Positions 5,511-9,524 of a DNA stretch of 9,524 nucleotides are shown here, in pieces. Position 1 is the first letter of the stretch. Each line of letters opens with the position of its first letter. The notes under the pieces were generated by a model. The model searched no databases, was not told the origin of the DNA, and saw nothing but the letters and a program-made list of their open reading frames with translations. A program made the position numbers and the translations under genes. Origin of the DNA: JAGNLA01 sp964639885 (GTDB lineage Bacteria > Caldisericota > Caldisericia > JAAYUI01); contig CAZXEH010000037.1 of the NCBI GenBank assembly GCA_964639885.1, forward strand, positions 1-9,524, in the 5' to 3' direction.

Positions 5511-6749
5511 ATGCCTCCAATCCCGATAATTGTTCTTGCAATGGTTTTTGTTCTCATTGCCACAAGAAGAATCGGAAAATTCACATTTTCTATCTGGCAG
5601 GTCATGCTCCTTGGCGCTCTTGTCGTGGTTGTCACTGGTCAAATCGGAATTCTGCCGGCATTAATATCAATAAACATTGACGTAATGGTCTTTCTTTTCT
5701 GTATGTTTGTCATCGGCCAGGCATTGGAAGAAAGTGGCTTGCTGTCGAGGTTTATCGGTTCAGCATTCAAAAAAGCCAGAACAGCAGACGCATACCTGCT
5801 AATCACCATCTTTGGGTTCGGATTTTTGTCGGCTTTCCTGATGAATGACACACTGGCTGTGGTTGGCACGCCTGCGATATTGATTTTATCGAGGAAATCA
5901 GGAATAAACGTAAAATTGATGATGCTTGCCCTTGCGTTTTCCGTGACAATCGGCAGCGCCATGAGCCCGATTGGCAACCCACAAAATCTTCTGATTGCTT
6001 TGGGTGGCTCTGTCCCAAACCCGTTCATCGAGTTCTTCGGCAGACTCTTCGTCCCAACAGTTATCAATCTGGGACTTGCTTTCTTCATGCTCAAAATATT
6101 CTACAAACCGACCGTCAGGCCGTCCAGTCAAACCGAAACAGATGAGAAGAGCGATCCTGGGCTTGCAAAAATCTCAATGGCATCCCTGATAATTCTCTGC
6201 GTGCTCATTTTTGCCAAAATCGCAATCGTCATGCTCAAAATCCCGTTTGACTTCAAGCTCACCTATATCGCGCTTTTTGCCATGCTCCCAATTGTAGTCC
6301 TCTCACCAAAAAGGTTTTCTCTGATTGGCAAGATTGACTGGCACACTCTCATTTTCTTTGCCTCGATGTTCATCCTCATGCAAAGCGTGTGGAATTGCGG
6401 TTTCTTTCAGGGATTCATTGAAAATTCCAGTATCAACCTGGTGAGCATCCCTGTCATCCTCATCGTGAGCGTGGTTCTGAGCCAATTTCTATCAAATGTC
6501 CCGCTGGTTGCCCTCTATATGCCTGTGATGGTGAGGCTCGGAGCCGGTTCGAAAGAGATGGTCGCACTTGCTGCCGGCAGCACGATTGCCGGAAACATGT
6601 TCATTCTTGGGGCTGCCAGTACGATCATGATCATTCAGAACGCCGAGAAGAGAACTGGCGACACGCTGACTTTCTTTGAATTTGCCAGAATCGGTGTCCC
6701 CATGACTTTGATAAATGTTGCTGTCTACTGGTTATTTTTAGCACTTTAG
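5511..6749 (+). CDS. Anion permease, ArsB/NhaD-SLC13 (ion transporter) type
   Basis: This is a 412-residue polytopic inner-membrane protein with about ten to twelve hydrophobic segments in two halves, separated by a polar loop near residues 200-220. The first half has Phe-Leu-Met-Asn-Asp-Thr-Leu-Ala-Val-Val-Gly-Thr-Pro (109-121) and Ser-Pro-Ile-Gly-Asn-Pro-Gln-Asn (152-159). This is the re-entrant substrate/ion signature of the ion transporter superfamily (ArsB, NhaD, SLC13, CitM). The second half has Phe-Leu-Ser-Asn-Val-Pro-Leu-Val (327-334) and Ala-Ala-Gly-Ser-Thr-Ile-Ala-Gly-Asn-Met (354-363), the matching inverted-repeat motif. The substrate cannot be assigned; arsenite, dicarboxylates, sulfate-like oxyanions or Na+/H+ exchange are all known in the superfamily. 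There is only a weak GAGA-like ribosome site, and a terminator separates it from the upstream gene. Confidence 0.85.
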   Translation: MPPIPIIVLAMVFVLIATRRIGKFTFSIWQVMLLGALVVVVTGQIGILPALISINIDVMVFLFCMFVIGQALEESGLLSRFIGSAFKKARTADAYLLITIFGFGFLSAFLMNDTLAVVGTPAILILSRKSGINVKLMMLALAFSVTIGSAMSPIGNPQNLLIALGGSVPNPFIEFFGRLFVPTVINLGLAFFMLKIFYKPTVRPSSQTETDEKSDPGLAKISMASLIILCVLIFAKIAIVMLKIPFDFKLTYIALFAMLPIVVLSPKRFSLIGKIDWHTLIFFASMFILMQSVWNCGFFQGFIENSSINLVSIPVILIVSVVLSQFLSNVPLVALYMPVMVRLGAGSKEMVALAAGSTIAGNMFILGAASTIMIIQNAEKRTGDTLTFFEFARIGVPMTLINVAVYWLFLAL

Positions 6750-7069
6750 CTCACCTACACCGTAAGATTAACAAAATGTTACATACATAGTTAGAAATCA
6801 GGAATACATAGAGATTTTGAAAATGATGACTAATATGACATAATACAGGCGGGTCGATAACAGTCCAATCGAACCCCCAAATTTTTAAATGAGTGATTAA
6901 TTTATGGGTAAAGTTCTCTATCTTGTTCATACGAAATGGGGTAACATTTGTTTGCTTTCATACCGACAGTCTAGAAAGTACTTATTCGACTATGCTAGAA
7001 CAAATACGTCCAGAAGAGGGGCAGATTCTTGAAAGTCAATTACAAATCTGGTAAATTAAAGGGTATACC
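6750..7069. other. Gene-poor AT-rich stretch
   Basis: These 320 bp hold a hairpin with a T-run (6851-6886) that may terminate the permease transcript. There is also a 42-codon open frame (6904-7032) with an ATG but no ribosome site and no recognisable similarity, and a ribosome site for the next gene (AAAGGG, 7058-7063). I see no tRNA, repeat array or convincing promoter. Confidence 0.5.
6851..6886 (+). terminator. Possible intrinsic terminator after the permease
   Basis: GGGTCGAT (6851-6858) pairs with ATCGAACCC (6868-6876), with one bulged A, around a nine-base loop. A TTTTT run at 6882-6886 begins five bases after the stem. It lies about 100 nt past the permease stop. The offset T-run makes it weaker than the one at 5202. 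Confidence 0.4.
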
Positions 7070-8455
7070 ATGATAAAACGAATCTCGCACAATTATAAAC
7101 GATGTGTTTTATTTGCAATAATGGCATCAATGACGATCTTGTTGCCAACAACCCCAGGATGTGTAGAGAAAAAACAATTTATGATAAAACAAATCAACAA
7201 CAAAACTTATTCCGGTTCAGTTGTTTATAATTGCTACGATTTTGAATGTAGATCTGGATTTCAAATCATAAAAGATGGTTCCACTTATTTTTCCATCTTT
7301 GTTGACAACAACAATACTGAATATCGGGTGGATTATCCATTTGAAGGTGATCTCATTGATGTATCCGGCTATAAGACACAGACAGGTAACTCATTGATTA
7401 ATTATCCTGATTTAATACCGAATTGTCCTGCTGAAATAAATCCAGATAGCCATTTTGTATTTTCATATGCCTTTTTTATAACTTCAATGAATAATACAAA
7501 TTATCTTTATTCATTCAGTGTCAACACATCAATTCTGTACAAGTCGATCCCCAATAACAATATTGATGGCAAATCAAAAGGAATTGATTACAAGTTGTCT
7601 GAAGTTAAGTTCTCAACCAAAATGATGTACAAAATACAAACCCGATGCGATAAGATTGTCTGGTTTTGGGAGAATAATGATGTAAAAGGTGACATCCTCT
7701 GCCAAACCAAAGACAGAATGATGTTATCCTATAATAACATCAAAGGTTCATTGTTGTTTGAGCAAAAACTTAATAAGCCAATGATTATTTCAGGTGCAGT
7801 TGAAATTGGATTAGAAAAAAATATCTGTAGTTACGATGGCAGGTATTTTTCAATATTTTCAATCCTTAACAACAAACTTGAGCTGTTAAAGCAGACTGAT
7901 ACAGAGGAAAATGGCGATTTGAACAAGTCTTTCTTTAATGATAAATACTTCTTCAACATGCATCCAGTATTAGTCGAAAAAGATTATGTAACCTTATTTA
8001 ATGGCTATCGTATACTTATTATGGATACGAAGTCATGCACTATATTATATACAATTAGCAAACAAATGATTGATACTTCATATGGTCGAGACATATTAAC
8101 TTTGGATGATGGCGTTTATTGTTTGAGAACAAATCGTAACCCACACAAATCTAATACGTCCAAATCTTTCTGGATGATAGACAAAATCGCAACTGGCGAT
8201 TGTCAGCAGATATTTACCGTTGTATATGATTACTTCAATTACGGCTTTGTGCAAAGCAACCCACAATCATTTTCAATACTGTTAATGGAACGAGATTCAA
8301 GCTTTTTGTTGTCAAAAAATCATTCAGATAATTTCCACTTATCATCCTCTTCGGAAATAAAAGGCAAATTTGCATACAGTTATGCGAACACAGAACATGT
8401 ATGGATAGCCACATCGAACGGGTTGTATAAGTTTTCTTTTGAGGATTTGAAATAG
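7070..8455 (+). CDS. AT-rich orphan gene, exported protein with possible beta-propeller fold
   Basis: This encodes 461 residues that I do not recognise. The N-terminus is basic (Lys3, Arg4, Lys10, Arg11), followed by a hydrophobic segment at about 12-26 and then Thr-Thr-Pro-Gly-Cys31. That Cys could be a lipid site, but Thr-Pro at -3/-2 is not a canonical lipobox, so export by signal peptide or an anchor are equally possible. The rest is rich in Asn, Ser, Tyr and Lys with repeated short beta-like stretches. Gly-Tyr-Arg-Ile-Leu-Ile-Met-Asp and the C-terminal Val-Trp-Ile-Ala-Thr-Ser-Asn-Gly-Leu-Tyr-Lys-Phe resemble beta-propeller blades. Cys54 and Cys59 form a Cys-x4-Cys pair. Base composition is clearly more AT-rich than the neighbours, suggesting transfer. 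The start is supported by AAAGGG at 7058-7063, 6 nt before the ATG. Confidence 0.75.
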   Translation: MIKRISHNYKRCVLFAIMASMTILLPTTPGCVEKKQFMIKQINNKTYSGSVVYNCYDFECRSGFQIIKDGSTYFSIFVDNNNTEYRVDYPFEGDLIDVSGYKTQTGNSLINYPDLIPNCPAEINPDSHFVFSYAFFITSMNNTNYLYSFSVNTSILYKSIPNNNIDGKSKGIDYKLSEVKFSTKMMYKIQTRCDKIVWFWENNDVKGDILCQTKDRMMLSYNNIKGSLLFEQKLNKPMIISGAVEIGLEKNICSYDGRYFSIFSILNNKLELLKQTDTEENGDLNKSFFNDKYFFNMHPVLVEKDYVTLFNGYRILIMDTKSCTILYTISKQMIDTSYGRDILTLDDGVYCLRTNRNPHKSNTSKSFWMIDKIATGDCQQIFTVVYDYFNYGFVQSNPQSFSILLMERDSSFLLSKNHSDNFHLSSSSEIKGKFAYSYANTEHVWIATSNGLYKFSFEDLK

Positions 8456-8496
8456 AATTATTCATCCTTAGTTACAACTAGTGGATCTCATGCTCT

Positions 8497-8508
8497 TTGA
8501 ACGTTCAA
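8497..8508. promoter_or_regulatory. Perfect 12-bp palindrome, possible operator
   Basis: TTGAACGTTCAA is a perfect inverted repeat, and it lies about 30 bp upstream of the promoter candidate for the GerMN-domain gene. A dimeric regulator could bind here. It has no loop and no T-run, so it is not a terminator, and its half-site spacing is unlike the LexA box. No regulator is identified. Confidence 0.25.
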
Positions 8509-8537
8509 GACAGTCATGCAATATTTGCTTGTTGTTA

Positions 8538-8566
8538 CTTACACCTTAAACCCAATGTGGTAAAAT
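8538..8566 (+). promoter_or_regulatory. Promoter candidate for the GerMN-domain gene
   Basis: CTTACA (8538-8543, 4/6 to the -35 consensus) is followed after 17 bp by TAAAAT (8561-8566), preceded by an extended TGG. The predicted start near 8573 gives a leader of only about 22 nt. A second TAAAAT occurs at 8581-8586, too close to the ATG to give a normal leader. Confidence 0.45.
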
Positions 8567-8594
8567 TTATTCAATTGATGTAAAATTTCACCAA

Positions 8595-9524
8595 ATGGCT
8601 CAAAAAAAGAAGGTGAAGAGGAAAAAGAACCGCGTTGGCAGGGCTTTGTTTCGGCTTGTCCTGCTTGTGTGCGTCTTTGGTCTGCTCATCTTCGGAGCGG
8701 TCAAGCTCTTCGGCTGGCTCACAGGTGTTGTCACAGGCAACAGGCAAACGGTCACGCTGTATTTCTATGACGACGTGATTGGAACGCTGGTTCCGGTTGA
8801 ACGATCAATCAAGGCTGGCTCAGACCTACCATCGGCTGTGGTTGGCGAAATCCTCAATGGGCCAACAGTTGCTGACCATGCCCAACGGACGGTGGCTCCA
8901 GGAACAACGCTCAATTCGCTGACAAATGAAGAAGGTGTTGTGACTGTTAACCTGAGCAAATCTGCTCAAACACCGGCTCCGCCATGCACCGAGGAGTACA
9001 GCCTCTATTCAATCGTCAACTCCCTTTGCCAGCTTGAAGGCGTAAAATCGGTCAAATTCCAGATCGACGCCCAGACACCGCCGATGTACTGGGATGTCTA
9101 CAGGCTCGACCAGGAGTTCAAAAAACAGGAGATCACGATACCACCGACACAACAGGTTGGCATCTTCTTCCCTGAAAAGCGAGGAAGATACGTCGTTCTT
9201 GAGCAGGTAACCGTCAGAAAGACAGATTCGGTTGCCGAGTTGGCAAGGCTGGTCATGAGGCGCTACATCCAGGGCCCAAAAAATCCGATGCTCAGAGGCA
9301 CGCTGCCAGTCAACCTCAAGCTGCCTTCGATGAGCTTCTCGAGCGGGCTTCTGAAAGTCAATTTCTCATCCGATGGCTTGAATCTATCAACCGATGCGGC
9401 AGGAGAGCAGATTTTTGCTCAATCACTGATCTGGACGCTCACCGATGTCAGAAACGTAAACAAGGTCAGGGTGCTTGTTGACGACAAATCGGCAAGCCTT
9501 GGCGGGCACATCTCGTGGAAAGAC
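8595..9524 (+). CDS. Membrane-anchored tandem GerMN-domain protein (partial, runs off the right edge)
   Basis: The frame from the ATG at 8595 stays open for 310 codons to the window end. A very basic N-terminus (Lys4-6, Arg10-Lys11-Lys12) precedes one transmembrane helix at about 18-42, so the protein is anchored with the rest outside the cytoplasm. Two GerMN-like units follow. The first (about 50-160) starts Val-Thr-Leu-Tyr-Phe-Tyr and contains Ile-Leu-Asn-Gly-Pro, Gly-Thr-Thr-Leu and Val-Val-Thr-Val-Asn-Leu-Ser. The second (about 185-305) has Val-Gly-Ile-Phe-Phe-Pro, Ile-Gln-Gly-Pro, Leu-Pro-Val-Asn-Leu and Leu-Lys-Val-Asn-Phe-Ser. Tandem GerMN domains occur in the sporulation/germination lipoprotein GerM and in envelope proteins of non-sporeformers, so it is not proof of sporulation. 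No Shine-Dalgarno precedes the ATG. The gene looks native by composition. Confidence 0.85.
   Translation, partial: MAQKKKVKRKKNRVGRALFRLVLLVCVFGLLIFGAVKLFGWLTGVVTGNRQTVTLYFYDDVIGTLVPVERSIKAGSDLPSAVVGEILNGPTVADHAQRTVAPGTTLNSLTNEEGVVTVNLSKSAQTPAPPCTEEYSLYSIVNSLCQLEGVKSVKFQIDAQTPPMYWDVYRLDQEFKKQEITIPPTQQVGIFFPEKRGRYVVLEQVTVRKTDSVAELARLVMRRYIQGPKNPMLRGTLPVNLKLPSMSFSSGLLKVNFSSDGLNLSTDAAGEQIFAQSLIWTLTDVRNVNKVRVLVDDKSASLGGHISWKD

Noticed and set aside
6849..6880. Resemblance to a tRNA T-arm (GGTCGA...TCGAACCCC)
   Set aside because: No acceptor, anticodon or D-arm can be built around it. The pairing is better explained as a simple hairpin or terminator.
6904..7032. 42-codon open frame beginning with ATG
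   Set aside because: It has no ribosome site, no recognisable similarity and sits in AT-rich sequence. It could be chance or a relic, so it was not called as a gene.

Overview
The window appears to be bacterial chromosome from an anaerobe that I cannot name. Most genes are of moderate GC, and UGA is used as an ordinary stop (for example at 530-532, 1541-1543 and 3209-3211), so the code is standard. The content (three lipoproteins, a butyrate-kinase relative with a P-loop partner, phosphopentomutase, a GerMN-domain protein and a probable selenoprotein) suggests an anaerobic, possibly fermentative bacterium with selenocysteine machinery. Any finer placement would be a guess.

Layout. Positions 2-3211 hold five tightly overlapping + strand genes. 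Three are small lipoproteins that look like diverged tandem paralogues. They are followed by a butyrate-kinase-family (ASKHA) protein whose phosphate-binding loops look degraded, and then by a P-loop ATPase. Only 9 bp away, and convergent, is deoB (3221-4381, - strand). An AT-rich intergenic region (4382-4656) carries a candidate promoter for the next + gene.

The most interesting locus is 4657-5184. A good Shine-Dalgarno and a signal peptide lead into an in-frame UGA at codon 33. This is followed directly by a strong GC-rich hairpin with a GGC loop, which fits a bacterial SECIS element, and then by about 140 more codons in the same frame ending in a TAG and a textbook intrinsic terminator. 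I read this as one exported selenoprotein of 175 residues with a Sec-Cys pair (Tyr-Gly-Sec-Cys-Pro), an Ala/Pro/Gly linker encoded by the SECIS itself, and an Ig-like domain. I do not recognise the family. A frameshifted partial copy of its 3' end lies just beyond the terminator (about 5286-5396).

Downstream are an ArsB/NhaD-SLC13-type permease (5511-6749), a gene-poor stretch with a possible terminator, and an AT-rich orphan gene for an exported, possibly beta-propeller protein (7070-8455) that looks acquired. Last is a membrane-anchored tandem GerMN-domain protein (8595 to beyond the right edge).
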